NCBI GenBank assembly: GCA_036250225.1
Contig: JAPZLL010000007.1
Coordinates: 868,001 to 932,000 of the forward strand
Direction of reading: 5' to 3'
Length of the DNA: 64,000 bases
Source of the DNA: Cercophora sp. LCS_1
Lineage: Eukaryota > Ascomycota > Sordariomycetes > Sordariales > Lasiosphaeriaceae
Made by a program: the position numbers and the translations under genes. The notes under the pieces were generated by a model. That model did no database searches, was not told the DNA's origin, and worked only from the letters and a program-made list of their open reading frames with translations. This document shows, one piece after another, positions 1 to 10,636 of the stretch (within the stretch, counting starts at the first letter, position 1; each line of letters begins with the position of its first letter).

Positions 1-235
1 CGGTTGTCGCGGGGGGTGGCTTCGACTTGGTCAGGAACCGGGCGGTCGGGAGTTCTGGGGGCGAAGATTCGGGGACGTCCCAAATGTTGACATCGTCAGC
101 CGGTGCATGTGTGTCGTCGACTGGCGGGACGTCGTCAATGGGGGGCGCGGGAAGCTGGATTTCCTGTGACTCGAAGTCGTCGAGGTCCTCGTCATCCGAG
201 TCCGGGACCTCCCCCAATTCCTTCCAGTTCGTCAT
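1..235 (-). CDS. Partial gene, N-terminus of a Mus7/Mms22-like DNA repair protein (tentative)
   Basis: The minus strand opens with ATG at 235-233 and stays open to the window edge, giving 78 codons. The N-terminus begins MTNWKELGEVPDSDDEDLDD and continues as an acidic, proline-rich, disordered stretch. Fungal Mus7/Mms22 proteins, which act with a cullin ligase in replication-fork repair, tend to begin with a similar W-K/R-E-x-G-E-V/I-P-D-S-D/E-D-E motif. That resemblance is from memory and rests on only the first ~20 residues, so the name is tentative. The ATG is the first in frame. The gene is head-to-head with the Cox5 gene and shares a promoter region of about 1.4 kb with it. The rest of the gene lies outside the window. 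Confidence 0.5.
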   Translation of the reverse strand, partial: MTNWKELGEVPDSDDEDLDDFESQEIQLPAPPIDDVPPVDDTHAPADDVNIWDVPESSPPELPTARFLTKSKPPPATT

Positions 236-1604
236 AGCTCTGTATTTTCATATCCATAAGATCATCGCTTCATAGATTTTGCCAAAGGAGTTGGTGTGTT
301 GGTGGTTGGTGCTGGCTTCCAGCTTCGGCATACCGAGCACCGCTGGGAGACGCGTAAAACGGTCCTGGACGCGTTTTAATGGGTGGTGGGGCACTATTGG
401 CGTTTTACGCCAATCGCACAGTGAGAACTCCGTGCGCGCCCTCATGTCATCGCAAAGCTCGGATTCTTCAACCTGGATGGGGGTTTCCTACATTTTCGTG
501 TTCAAGGCGTCTCAAACTAAAGTTGAAAATGAGCGGTCAAAAATATTTTGTCTTGGCTGCTGCCGTTGGACTTGGGGTTTTGAATGGTACGGCCGGCCGA
601 CCATCCCGCGAGATTTGCTCATACCTAAGACTTGTCAGGAATCTACACATTCAACCAAAGTTTCCAGGAGCAAAAGGAAAAACGTGAGGGGACACACATA
701 AGGTGAGCAGGGGTGAAACAATATCCATTGAATGGCAGATGGGCTCACTCGATTATAGCAAAACTTTGGAGCCGCAACAGACTGCGGCAAGACCAGAGCA
801 GCCCGCCAAAAGTGCATCCGAAGGCAACAAAGTTGATGAGAAGAGGAACACCTTCGAATATGAATGACGCCAGGTTCCTCGATACTTGATTGCTTTCGAG
901 TCTAAAGTGTACCTGCGCGGAATTTTGAGGTAACCAGAGTACAGCCTGCGAGCTGAACATGTAAAAGTTTCGTGCATTAGATGAGATCACATATCACATG
1001 TATAAAATGAGAGCAATGAGCTAGACTCGGTGGGTTGAACATATGGAGCGTTGGATAGAAGGAAGGTGTTGAACGGTATGAACTAGTAGAGACGCACTTC
1101 CGCAAACGGACGAACGCGCAGAAACTGATTCCTCCACGCTTCCATCTCTTGATCCGAAGCGGTGTTTCTCATCATGCCCATCACCAATTCCTCTTGAGAT
1201 CCGTTTCTTGCGTGCCCACATCTCCGTTTCTACCAAGGCCAACAATTGGTTACAGTTTCTCGCCAAGACTCCGTCAGGCCGATCAACACGTCAAAGGTTG
1301 TCATTGCGGGGCTCCGTTTTTGGCTGCACTGTGCGTCCTGAGCAACAAAACGGGCCCGGCCCCGGGAAGGAACGGACCAATCCGCTGCGGCTCAATCAGG
1401 CCACCCCCAAACTCCCGAGCAGCACAAGCTGAGGCATCTCCCGCCCAAAAAAAGCTCGTTCGCTCGTCGTGCATGACTTCACACCTCACACACGAAATCC
1501 ACGAAATCGCCGATTAACGAGCCCCAGGCCGCCAGCCCGACCAGGCGCCTCAATTGGACCCATCTCCCCTCCGATCCCACGTTCTGCTCGACACATCCCT
1601 CACA
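236..1604. promoter_or_regulatory. Divergent intergenic region between the Mus7-like and Cox5 genes
   Basis: This 1.37-kb stretch separates two divergently transcribed genes and should hold both promoters and 5' leaders. Open frames in it lack good ATG context, codon bias and splice signals. I recognise no RNA gene or repeat. Confidence 0.5.
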
Positions 1605-2412
1605 ATGTTGCGCAACGCCATTGTGCGCGCCGCCCGGCCGACGACGTCGGCTCTCGGCTGCCGCGCTGCTTCCACCCACGCCATCTCCAACCCGACGCTG
1701 GCCAATATCGAGAAGAGATGGGAGGGTATGCCTCTGCAGGAGCAGGCTGACCTCTGGATGTCTCTCAGGGACCGCATGAAGGGGAGCTGGAAGGAGCTCA
1801 CCGTCCAGGAGAAGAAGGCTGGTGAGTCGTGACGTCCTAGCTCCATCCGGGTCCCCCACAACACCACCGCGATACCAGCGGCACCTATCCCGTTGGCCCC
1901 CCGAGCTTCACAGAGACCAAAATGGGTCGGGGCAATTGATTCGTTTGTTTTTGGGCGGTCAATTGATGGTTACGGAGCTGCGGGAGGTGCTTGCGCGGTG
2001 TCGAGCTCCCAACCCTGCGAAAGTCAATTGGGTTATCTGAGAGCCACAAGCTGACATGAATTGTCTCGACAGCCTACTGGATTGCCTTCGGATCCCACGG
2101 CCCTCGTGCTGCCCCTCCTCCGGATGAGGGCAAGAAGGTTGCACTCTACACTTTCGCCGGCCTCACTTTCAGCTTTATCATCTTTGCAACCATCCGATCG
2201 TTCGCCAACCCCCCTCCCAGCACCATGACCAAGGAGTGGCAGGAGGCTTCCAACGAGTTCCTCAAGGTCCGCATACGTTCACCACACAAGTTGTCGCCCC
2301 CCAAAACTAACACTGATCTCTCCAGGCCCAAAACGCCGATCCCCTCACTGGTATCTCGTCCGAAGGCTATACTGGCAAGGGCCAGGTCCAGTCTCCCTCG
2401 GGCAGACCATAA
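1605..2412 (+). CDS. COX5: Cytochrome c oxidase subunit V (COX IV family), mitochondrial
   Basis: Three exons (1605-1821, 2073-2266, 2326-2412) give 165 aa. Intron 1 is long for this window (251 nt, GTGAGT...CGACAG). Intron 2 is 59 nt with a CTAAC branch site. The protein is the nuclear-encoded subunit of respiratory complex IV homologous to mammalian COX IV and yeast Cox5. Residues 1-25 are rich in Arg/Ala/Ser with no acidic residues, as in a mitochondrial presequence. The family segment around ANIEKRWEGM follows, then a single membrane helix (residues ~92-113, from VALYTFAGL) and a short C-terminal tail. Length and single-helix topology match the family. Splice phases (1, then 0) keep the frame. 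The ATG at 1605 gives the targeting peptide directly; an upstream non-ATG extension in the same frame has no support. Confidence 0.93.
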
Positions 2413-3968
2413 ATGGAATCGACTTTCTTTTGTTGATAGAACCAGCACTCCTCTCAAGCACCACCTGTGTATGACGAGTGGGGAGGAGCAGCTCGAGGGT
2501 GGCGATGGGGCATTAAAACCAGGGATAGGTAGTGGGGGATGTAAATATTGTACTAACGCTGAGAATGCAACATCGTTTTCTTCGTCAGTATACGCCTGAT
2601 TGTGCTAATATGTGTCAATGTGGACAGCAAGTCTTTGCGAGAGAAGCATCGTCTTCTCTATCAAAGGACGATGGGAAGTTGTGCTGAGCCAAGAGGCTCT
2701 CCTCAGCCTGGCCACGACGGTCTGCAAAGACATCGACCACCACCTCTCCCCCTGCGATACAGAAACTTGTCGAAATCTTCTCCTTTTGCCTTGCAAATAT
2801 CTATTAAACTGAATTGTATCACACGACTCAACTGCAATACCGATGTAACTCGATTTCTTGGACCATGGTCAAGAACGCCGCTCTTCCACCTGACAAGACA
2901 TCGTCGAATTCTAGCAGCCCGATGTCCCTATCAAAGGAGCCACCTTCCCCCCCCCCCCCCCTCCCGCATCAGCAATGCTGAGGGTAACTTCGGTCACACA
3001 CCCAGCCAACAGATAAACCATGGCTGATGCCCTATCAAGTGATCTCAGGCAGGTACATTCCCACAACGGATGAAACCCCTCATGCTTGATGTCCGAAGGC
3101 CCTGTAATATCGTCCTAGACATTTATAGTTCCCCATCTTCGATCTTGTATCCTTTTAATCCCTTCTTCTCCACCTCGAGCATACCTGGATGAGGGGAGCG
3201 CAATGGTCATAACCACTTTTGTCGGGGACACTTCCGTTGTAGGAGGTTGTGTCGCGGTTCAAGGGGTCGTACCGTTGGTGCGGCTTTTGCCTTCCGGCCG
3301 GACGTACTGCGCGGAGTGGGTGGCCTGGTTGCCGTCACGGCATTGCAGTGTTGGTACGAGATTTCGGGCGGCCCACGAGGAGTTCTGGTTGTGATGGTTC
3401 CACGTGTGCTGGTTATCTCTGTGGACTGGAAACAACGCCGGTGATCAGCTTACTGACCCCGATCATGACCTCGTCTTTTGCAGTTCTGATATTGCTCGTA
3501 CCCTATCTGCCGCTCCATTCCGCCATCTCGTGGCCATGTAGATAAAAGATGACCATGGGGGTACAAGATGCCCACATAAACCCAAGATCATCCCATCGAC
3601 ATCCAACCACCACAGTAGTCACATTCACACGCACAAGAGAGAGGCACATGTCTCGATCATTTTTGCCGCCCCTCACGGGGGCGGACAGGGTCTTCTGCCC
3701 AAACCGCTGAAAACTACATGGCCCGCAGGCCCCGGATTCGCCGGCTGCCGCCCAACCAACCACCTAAACGACAAACGCCCGGCGCCCTACCCCATGCCTA
3801 ATCAAACAATAAAAAAAACATAACACTTTGGTATCCCAACAAAAAAGAAATCCCGCACAAAAGGCACTCTTTACAACATGGACATCCCGGCCCTAGCCCC
3901 GAGCCCACACACCGCCCACCATTCCCCTCCCCCCCTCCCCCCCTCCCCCCCTCCCCTTCTCCCCCGGC
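2413..3968. other. Convergent intergenic region with homopyrimidine tracts
   Basis: These 1.56 kb lie between the tails of Cox5 (+) and the Ulp1-type gene (-). They hold two C-rich runs (about 2947-2962 and 3925-3962) and A-rich segments near 3808-3850. No open frame has convincing coding character and I see no RNA gene. Confidence 0.5.
3925..3964 (-). repeat. Imperfect (CCCCCCT)n tract; G-quadruplex-capable on the minus strand
   Basis: The plus strand reads as repeated runs of four to seven C separated by single T. On the minus strand, which is the sense strand of the adjacent gene, this gives at least five consecutive G-runs of four or more with one-base spacers. The tract begins within a few bases of the Ulp1-type gene's TGA (3971-3969), so it would sit at the very start of that 3' UTR. 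Confidence 0.8.
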
Positions 3969-6900
3969 TCAAACGCCGTCCAAGGACAGCTCACCCTCGA
4001 ACCCCCGGTTCAACAACACCGCCGCGATCCACCTCCGGGCCCCCACCAGCTCCTTCGCCGCGTACGCCTCCTCCATCGCAACGCCAAGCATGGCGCATAT
4101 GGCGTTGCAGATGGTGAAGACGCCGCAATCGTAGGCGTTGTTCTGGCAGGGTGCCCGGTAGTGGTCGCCGATCTTCCACTCCTCCTCCACGAACGCGGCT
4201 CCGAGGACGAACTGGATCCATTTCTGGATCCAGTCGAGGACCTCCTTGTGGCTCCCGCCCCTCTTCATCGAGTCCATGTGCGTGATGATCTTGTCGTGCG
4301 GCCGCACAACCGCCAGGGTCCAGTGCGCACCCTTGACGATGGGTATCACAATCACCTCGATGTCGAAGAATCTCTCTGGCGTGATCTTGTTTCTGCTGGC
4401 CATGCGCGCGCAGCTGGCGGGGCCCTTCCCGGTGGCGACGAGTAGGTTCCAAAAGTCTTGCGTCAACATGATCGTCTTTGGTGCCTCCCGGTCGGTTTCG
4501 CCCTTCATGGCCCTAATCGACTTTACGGCCCACTCCAGCGTATAACAAATCACCGTGTCGCTCAGCCAGGACTGGGGAAGGAGGAGCGTCTCCCAAAGGT
4601 TTCGGGCGTAGATTTTGCCGCCCCTGATCGTCTCGGTCACCACCTGCTCTTTCGGCAGCATGGCCATGCTCTCGAGCTTTGGCGTCCAGTCGTCGCCCAC
4701 TGGTGGGATAAGGCGCCGCTTTGGCATCCTCAGGCCGCGTGGGAGGGCCGCCTCCCGCGCTTTGCGCTCTTGCTCCTCCTTCTCCTCCCTGAGCCGCTTC
4801 TTCTCCGCCTCCTCGGCTGCCGCACGCAGTCGAAGCTTCTCCTTCTCCCGCCGCTTCCGCTCCTCCTCCTCTTGCTCGACTTTTCGAGCCAGGTCCGCAA
4901 CGAATTCCGCCCTGACCTGGGTCCGCACGCTCAGCTCCTCCTTCTTCTTGGCCGCTATTGCAATCTTGAGCCTGTTGTCGTCGACCCTGGGGTCCTGGAG
5001 GAACCCGGACAATGCCGAGTTGAGGGTCTCCCCGTCGTCCTCGTCGTCATCATCGATGAGGATTGCGTCCAGGTTCTCCCTGCGGGCAGCCACGAGTTCG
5101 ACATTTGCTGTCTCAAGCTTCTTTTCGATCTCGGGCTTTTGGTCCTCGGTTGCAGTCGCTAGCCGTGCCTTTTCGGCGTCGATCTTCTTCCGGGCTTCGG
5201 CGATCTTGGACTTCTTGTTGTTTTTCTTGGTCTTCTTGGCCCGGATATCCAACCATCTGTCGACCGCCTTGAGGAGCGACATTCTGCTCTCAGTCTGACT
5301 CATAGCTGTCGCACGCAGCAGATTCGCCACTTCAAGTCGTTGGGTCGGTGTGACATCTGCGCGCAGCTTGATCCTCTTGCTCAATTCTCTAAATCCCAAA
5401 CTCGGGGTCAAGGTGCCGTCCTTAAGCATGTCTTGGAACAAGGTATCAAGGTCCTTGGAGACGACGCGCGCTGGCTTTGCGAATAGATAACCCGATCTTG
5501 GGACGAATGGGCTGTCTTCTGCCTCGTCCTCGCCATACAGGTATCGGCGTCTGTCTTCGGGCGTGCTTGGGTCCTCTGGAACCGCGTTCATCGCTTTGCG
5601 CTTGGTTTCGGGACTGAGAATCGGGTTCTCTCGCAATGCTGCCAGCCTCCTGCTGTACTCCTTCTTGCGCTCGAAAAGAGCGCGCATCTTCTCATCCGTC
5701 TTGCGTCTGAGCTCCTTGGGGGTCAGCTCAGCTTGGGGTTGGACATCGTGTTGTCGTTCACGAGGCTTGACTATCGTCGGCTTTCGGGAGGTGTCGCGAG
5801 CCTCACTGCCGTCCGTCCCCCATAGGTCATTGATGGCATCAATCTGGGGGCCGATCGGCCGCTGCCACCAAAATTCGGGCTCTAGGGTGCCTGCCGCCAT
5901 ATCCTTGCGCCTAGTTTCCACATTATTGCGCAGACCATCTAAGAGGTCGTTATAGTTGCTGCCATGGTAACGGAGCTGGAGCTCCTGCTCGTCCTTCGGA
6001 AGCTTGTCCTCGCGAGTCAAGACCTTCGTGGGAACCTTGGTAGGGGGCGCGAACGCAGCCACGGGTTCCTGGAAGGCAAGCTTCCGCTTCTTTTCCGGCG
6101 TCGGCACATACTTGGCCGGCGACTTGACACTGATAGGAAGTTTTGACGTCGTTTTTAGAACCGGCTTTGGCGTGTTCCAGATAAGTGCCTTGTCCGGCTC
6201 GTGTGCCTGGACTTTCTTGATCGCCGCCTCGGACGGCGGGAACTTGAGGGCGTAGACAGGTTCGATCACCATGTCGTCGATGGGAATTTCATCATAGATC
6301 AACTCGGCTGGGAGAGCTTGTTCCGACAGTGCGCCCCCCATGTTGTGGCCCGGGAATTGGATCCAGCTGGGAACAGGCTCTTGTTTGTGGACGGCCTTAG
6401 CGTCCGCAACCATCTTAGCTAAAGCCTCTGCCATGTCGGGTGTCGTGTTGAAGTCATTTCGCTTCTGCGCGAACCAGAGGATCAACTCTCCGACCTTCTT
6501 CCACTGCGACCTCATCTCATAGTTCCCTAGGGTAAGCGGGATCTCGGGGCGCGGCATGGCGTTACGGACCTGCCAGAACGGCTTCGGGTGTAGATACATA
6601 TCGTTGATGAAGCCAAGAATGAATGTGATGCTTTGTTCGTACATCATCAATCCTTGGGCCCATTTATCGTGGCGCTCTTCGGGAGGATCATGGTCCGAGA
6701 ACGGACCCAAGTGGTCGGAGATGAACTCATGTACAATGTAACAGAGCATCGGATCGTGGTGTCTCTTCAACTTCATCTGGACCGTCTTCCATTCGGCCCC
6801 GCCGGTGACCTTGGTGCCGTGAATGCCGAGCACATGTGATTCGAATGTCAAGGAAATGTTCTGGAGAATCTCCTTTCCGATATACCGAGCGGGATCAGAG

Positions 6901-8168
6901 GTCCAGGCGAAGCCATCAATCTTGCCGAGATTAACCTGTGGCTCGCTGTCCTCGGAGGAGTCTTGAGACAGGCAGTGCTGGAGCTTGAACCGTCTGACTA
7001 CGAGGTGCTCCTTGGGGACGTCTTGCTGGGGCTCCTCGATCTCAGGGGTGGGGGCCGGGGTGGAAGCTCCCGGAAGGAAGCTTCCCAGGTACTTGAAGAA
7101 GGACATCCCCATGTCCTTGACGCGACCCACCACGTGCGCAAACATGGGCTCCCCACGCTCTTCAGGGGTAGCCTCTCTCTCGATCCGTCTTCTGACTCTT
7201 CTGCCGCCACCGCGGAGCGCAGCAGCCTCTGCAATCTCGTTGTTGCTGGCGAGGATATCGTAGCCAAAGTCGGTCGCTTTGCGCTTCAGAGTACCATCAA
7301 TGTGTTGCTTGTAGAGGTCGGGAAGCTCTGCAGGCTTCTCGCATTGGCAATGCCAACAAATGTCGCTCTTTTCCTGAAGCACGCGAAGGTTGTTGGGGTT
7401 GGAGTTGACGATATAGAAGCGCAGGTGGCCTTGGCCTCGGATTGCCTCGCTTCTTGATTTATAGACTTTGGGGAGACCGCATTCGCACTTTCTCATGTAG
7501 TGGTCGTTGCGGATCGCTTGGTAGAGCTCGCGAGCGAATCGATGAGCACCCACGGTCGATCGTCTGTCTTGGAATTCCTTCGTCTCGACAAACGGAGGCT
7601 TTGTCGCGTAATAATCCCTCCTCGCACGTTCGCGGGTTCGGAGAACATACGCTTCCGCAGTCTCAGAGTATGGATGAAGGAGCCTGGCGATGGCCTTGGG
7701 GATGACAATGGGCGGGCGCTCGTTACGAGTAGCGCGCGACGACGGGGTTGGTGTGGTGAACTGGAAGCGCGGAGTATCACGTTGAGCCTGCCCGTGGTTG
7801 GCGACAGGCGTGTGAACTGCCGCCTCTTGGTTGTCCGCAAAGTGAGCAACTGGAGTGCGCTGCGGGGTCGCAAAGTTGTCCTCCTCCTCGATAGTCGGAA
7901 GGACGGACTCGTTGTTGGTGGTTTGGGAGGTGGAAGATTCCTCAAAATCGGCATCGGGGTTGTACGCGCTTGACTGGTTGTCGGCAGCAGTGATCTCGAG
8001 CGCATTCGCATTCGCGGTGGCGGATTGGGTTCTGCGGCTGCTGCGACGCTTGGGAACTCGGCCGGTCGCGGTGCGGTCGTCGTTGGATTCAACTGACGAG
8101 ACGCTGGGACTGCGACGTAGGCCGCGGCTGTTGCGCGTGGTCCGTGGGGTAGAGACTTGAGGGGCCAT
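3969..8168 (-). CDS. Large protein with C-terminal Ulp1/C48-type cysteine protease domain
   Basis: One uninterrupted frame of 1399 codons runs from ATG 8168-8166 to TGA 3971-3969. The C-terminal ~230 residues look like a Ulp1/SENP (peptidase C48) domain, which cleaves SUMO or related modifiers. The expected catalytic residues are present in order: His1282 in AHWTLAVV, Asp1299 in THMDSM, Gln1342 and Cys1348 in CQNNAYDCGVF. Upstream lies a strongly charged segment (~1080-1160, Glu/Arg/Lys) that should be coiled coil. The first ~130 residues are Ser/Thr/Arg-rich and disordered. The middle ~700 residues match nothing I can name. At 1399 aa it is much longer than yeast Ulp1 (621 aa) or Ulp2 (1034 aa). 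I infer a SUMO-protease-like function but cannot say which modifier it cuts. Absence of introns over 4.2 kb is unusual for this window. Confidence 0.85.
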   Translation of the reverse strand: MAPQVSTPRTTRNSRGLRRSPSVSSVESNDDRTATGRVPKRRSSRRTQSATANANALEITAADNQSSAYNPDADFEESSTSQTTNNESVLPTIEEEDNFATPQRTPVAHFADNQEAAVHTPVANHGQAQRDTPRFQFTTPTPSSRATRNERPPIVIPKAIARLLHPYSETAEAYVLRTRERARRDYYATKPPFVETKEFQDRRSTVGAHRFARELYQAIRNDHYMRKCECGLPKVYKSRSEAIRGQGHLRFYIVNSNPNNLRVLQEKSDICWHCQCEKPAELPDLYKQHIDGTLKRKATDFGYDILASNNEIAEAAALRGGGRRVRRRIEREATPEERGEPMFAHVVGRVKDMGMSFFKYLGSFLPGASTPAPTPEIEEPQQDVPKEHLVVRRFKLQHCLSQDSSEDSEPQVNLGKIDGFAWTSDPARYIGKEILQNISLTFESHVLGIHGTKVTGGAEWKTVQMKLKRHHDPMLCYIVHEFISDHLGPFSDHDPPEERHDKWAQGLMMYEQSITFILGFINDMYLHPKPFWQVRNAMPRPEIPLTLGNYEMRSQWKKVGELILWFAQKRNDFNTTPDMAEALAKMVADAKAVHKQEPVPSWIQFPGHNMGGALSEQALPAELIYDEIPIDDMVIEPVYALKFPPSEAAIKKVQAHEPDKALIWNTPKPVLKTTSKLPISVKSPAKYVPTPEKKRKLAFQEPVAAFAPPTKVPTKVLTREDKLPKDEQELQLRYHGSNYNDLLDGLRNNVETRRKDMAAGTLEPEFWWQRPIGPQIDAINDLWGTDGSEARDTSRKPTIVKPRERQHDVQPQAELTPKELRRKTDEKMRALFERKKEYSRRLAALRENPILSPETKRKAMNAVPEDPSTPEDRRRYLYGEDEAEDSPFVPRSGYLFAKPARVVSKDLDTLFQDMLKDGTLTPSLGFRELSKRIKLRADVTPTQRLEVANLLRATAMSQTESRMSLLKAVDRWLDIRAKKTKKNNKKSKIAEARKKIDAEKARLATATEDQKPEIEKKLETANVELVAARRENLDAILIDDDDEDDGETLNSALSGFLQDPRVDDNRLKIAIAAKKKEELSVRTQVRAEFVADLARKVEQEEEERKRREKEKLRLRAAAEEAEKKRLREEKEEQERKAREAALPRGLRMPKRRLIPPVGDDWTPKLESMAMLPKEQVVTETIRGGKIYARNLWETLLLPQSWLSDTVICYTLEWAVKSIRAMKGETDREAPKTIMLTQDFWNLLVATGKGPASCARMASRNKITPERFFDIEVIVIPIVKGAHWTLAVVRPHDKIITHMDSMKRGGSHKEVLDWIQKWIQFVLGAAFVEEEWKIGDHYRAPCQNNAYDCGVFTICNAICAMLGVAMEEAYAAKELVGARRWIAAVLLNRGFEGELSLDGV

Positions 8169-9093
8169 CTTGATTAGCTTGCTTCTCTTGTACCTTGGAA
8201 GAACCGGGAAGGAGAAGTCGCAAGGTCCTTTGGAAGGCGCGACGAAGAAGCCGAAGGAAACTGGGAGTGAAGATCCAAGGAAATTACAGAAGCTGACGCA
8301 CAGCAGAACAGATTGTTGTCGTATTGACGGAGAAACTAAGGAAGTCTTGCGCAGCGCACAAAGGCTCTACAAAGGAAATCGGCGGTTGAAAGAAGTGAGG
8401 TGCTTTACTTGACCGGGTTGTCGATGGTACTCAACACCAAAGAGGAAAAAAAGAGAGTCGAAGAAAGCGGGATTGCCGAAAATCGATGCCGCAGGAAGCA
8501 GAACTCGGGTGCGTTGTCGAATTGTGCTGTGTACAAAGACGAAGTGCAGGTGAGGGTTCGCGATTCTGAGATGGTGGAGAGGAAGTAGGACGCGACTTGA
8601 CTGGGCAACGATTTTGAACTTGAGTGGGCCGCATTTCGTGCGCCAAAAAGTGGGTACCCTACACAGTGTAAAAAAGCATTGTCCACCCAGGGCTCTTTTC
8701 GTTGAAAATATGGTAGGCAGAAAACGCGTTGACAAAAGCTGCCCCGCGATTCATCGATCGCGGACTTTGGTGTTGAGCAAAAGTTCAATTAAGCTGGGAG
8801 CTCTGACATTTGACATCTTGGCATGCGGCGCTTTTCGCTTAGATAAGCCTAGCCGCAACCTTTTTTGGTAAGGTTATCGGACCTCACCCCTGCATTCCGT
8901 TGAGCCTTGAGCTTCTCATGAATAAATAATGGACTTTTGACCATGCCTTAATTATGCTGCTTCCGAACATGAAGCTCAAGCCCCCTCGTTTTCATAATTT
9001 TGTCTCTCTTTTTGTGAGCTAAGCTCGTGCTGCTCCGAGTTGAGTTACTGCGGAACTCAAGCTGAAGAGTTCAATTATTGACCCATACTCCTA
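8169..9093. promoter_or_regulatory. Upstream region of the Ulp1-type gene and 3' side of the F-box gene
   Basis: These 0.9 kb contain the presumed 5' leader and promoter of the Ulp1-type gene (minus strand) and the 3' flank of the next minus-strand gene. The part from about 8920 to 9093 is more AT-rich than its surroundings. No gene is supported. Confidence 0.45.
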
Positions 9094-10161
9094 TTACTCG
9101 TTGAGGAGAGTAGAATCTTCATCATCTGAGGTGATCTCGGACTCTGTCTCTGAGCCTTCCTCAACGGCCTTGCCATCCTCATCCCACGCACTACCGTCCT
9201 TCAAGATCATAGTCTTACCACTCAATATATCCAACGCATTTGTCTCAAACTGCGGGAGTGAGTGAGTCAAGATCCTCATAACCTCAGGGAACTCCATTCG
9301 GGTTGCAAGAGCTTCTGCTTGCTTGCGTAGGTCCGCTTTCAGTTGAAGCAATCCCCCGCCTTGGGAACCGCATCGTTTAGAGTGAGCCGCTGACGTTATA
9401 CCCGGTGCATTCTCCGTCAGACTCAGGTTGATGACTACCTCCCTCAGCTGCAGACTGATATTGGGATCTTGGGGGTTCAAAACGTCGGGGCAGATGCCGC
9501 GCATGCGTATGTGAAGGGTACGAAGTGTGCAAAGAAGCGCACCAATAGCTGGACAAATGTGATGGCCGTTTCCTTGCTCTCCTGCCGAACTCAGAAAGCC
9601 GGCAGACAGATCCAGTACCAGAACCCTGAGATTCTCCACCGAGAGCAAGGCTTGCATTGTAGGCAGCGGCAGATAATCCCCAGCGCTATCGAAGGGCTCA
9701 GGGCAGGGAAAGGCCCAGGCTCGTATGCGTATGGTATGCAGCCTGTGAGATTGGTGGGTGATGATGGCAAGCTGGTCGAGGTCTTCATCCAGGGCCGCTC
9801 TGGGAATCTTGGTCGGATTGTTTCCGAGAGTCTCGTTCGGTACGGAAGCCACCAAAGCATCCGACTCTTGCGTGCATTCTAGGGGGTAGGGCGTGGAGAT
9901 GTATAACGGATACCCCCTCAGTTCAAGATGTAAAGTTTCCAGGTTGCTTTGGAGCAGAGATGGCCTTTTTGCCACCTCAGAGGTCACTAGACTCCGCAGG
10001 GTCTTTTGAGAAAGTGTGATGCATTTCAGGCACGTGGGGAGAGCGAACTCAAACCACTGTTTGCAGACAGTAAGGCGGCATAAGTCCTCGTGGAAAAACG
10101 ACGACCCAATCTCGTCAAAGATTTGACGTAGAGTCTCAGGAGGCAAACGTAAAAGCGACAT
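9094..10161 (-). CDS. F-box-like protein
   Basis: This single exon gives 355 aa. The frame is open upstream to 10434, but the ATG at 10161-10159 puts the protein start exactly at an F-box (MSLLRLPPETLRQIFDEIG, followed by the hydrophobic/Trp pattern CRLTVCKQWFEFALP). That is where many fungal F-box proteins begin, and the longer start gives an unrelated hydrophobic stretch. F-box proteins bind Skp1 and recruit substrates to SCF ubiquitin ligases. The rest (~60-355) has leucine-patterned stretches such as ENLRVLVLDLSAGF and LRTLHIRMRGI that suggest degenerate LRR-like repeats. The tail is acidic (SETESEITSDDEDSTLLNE). No substrate can be proposed. A Fot1-like transposon lies about 350 bp upstream of the start codon. 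Confidence 0.75.
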   Translation of the reverse strand: MSLLRLPPETLRQIFDEIGSSFFHEDLCRLTVCKQWFEFALPTCLKCITLSQKTLRSLVTSEVAKRPSLLQSNLETLHLELRGYPLYISTPYPLECTQESDALVASVPNETLGNNPTKIPRAALDEDLDQLAIITHQSHRLHTIRIRAWAFPCPEPFDSAGDYLPLPTMQALLSVENLRVLVLDLSAGFLSSAGEQGNGHHICPAIGALLCTLRTLHIRMRGICPDVLNPQDPNISLQLREVVINLSLTENAPGITSAAHSKRCGSQGGGLLQLKADLRKQAEALATRMEFPEVMRILTHSLPQFETNALDILSGKTMILKDGSAWDEDGKAVEEGSETESEITSDDEDSTLLNE

Positions 10162-10514
10162 TGTGAAAACTGAGCAACGCGAGTGAGGAGACGTTGTGAC
10201 GAAAAGACAGCAAGCAAGCTGGGAGAGAGGCGGGTCAGACACAGGCTGCAGACTCCGCATATCCGCTGACGTAAGACGCGTGCTGCTGTTGACGCTCCCG
10301 TCGTCTGACCCCTCCGTCAGACTAACCGCGGCAAGAACTAACTCCTGAATGATACATACCATGATCAAGACCAAGATCAGCGTCCCAGGAAACCACCGGA
10401 TATGTTTTTCCATGGGTTTGAAGGGGATATGCAATTTGCCACCGATTGATATTCCAGAGTTTGGCTACGTCCCGATCTTTTGGGGTGTCTCGGTCGACAT
10501 CCAACGTATATCTA
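10162..10514. promoter_or_regulatory. Short upstream region of the F-box gene, truncated by a transposon insertion
   Basis: About 350 bp separate the F-box start codon from the left terminal repeat of the Fot1-like element. Any promoter further upstream has been displaced by the insertion. No gene is seen. Confidence 0.4.
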
Positions 10515-10564
10515 GACAGCCGGACCCAACTCTCGTACATACCCCACTTTCGGACATGATCGGC
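10515..10564 (+). repeat. Left terminal inverted repeat of the Fot1-like element
   Basis: The repeat starts immediately after TA at 10513-10514. It shares the block ACATACCCCAC and the inner block TGATCGGC (here ATGATCGGC) with the other end. Weaker similarity continues inward for about 25 bp (CACC..CC..GGACAACC). Confidence 0.93.
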
Positions 10565-10636
10565 ATCACCACCCCTAGGACAACCACATCAATTTGACCA
10601 CCTTTTCTATAGAATTAAGCTGTAAAAAACGTATAT

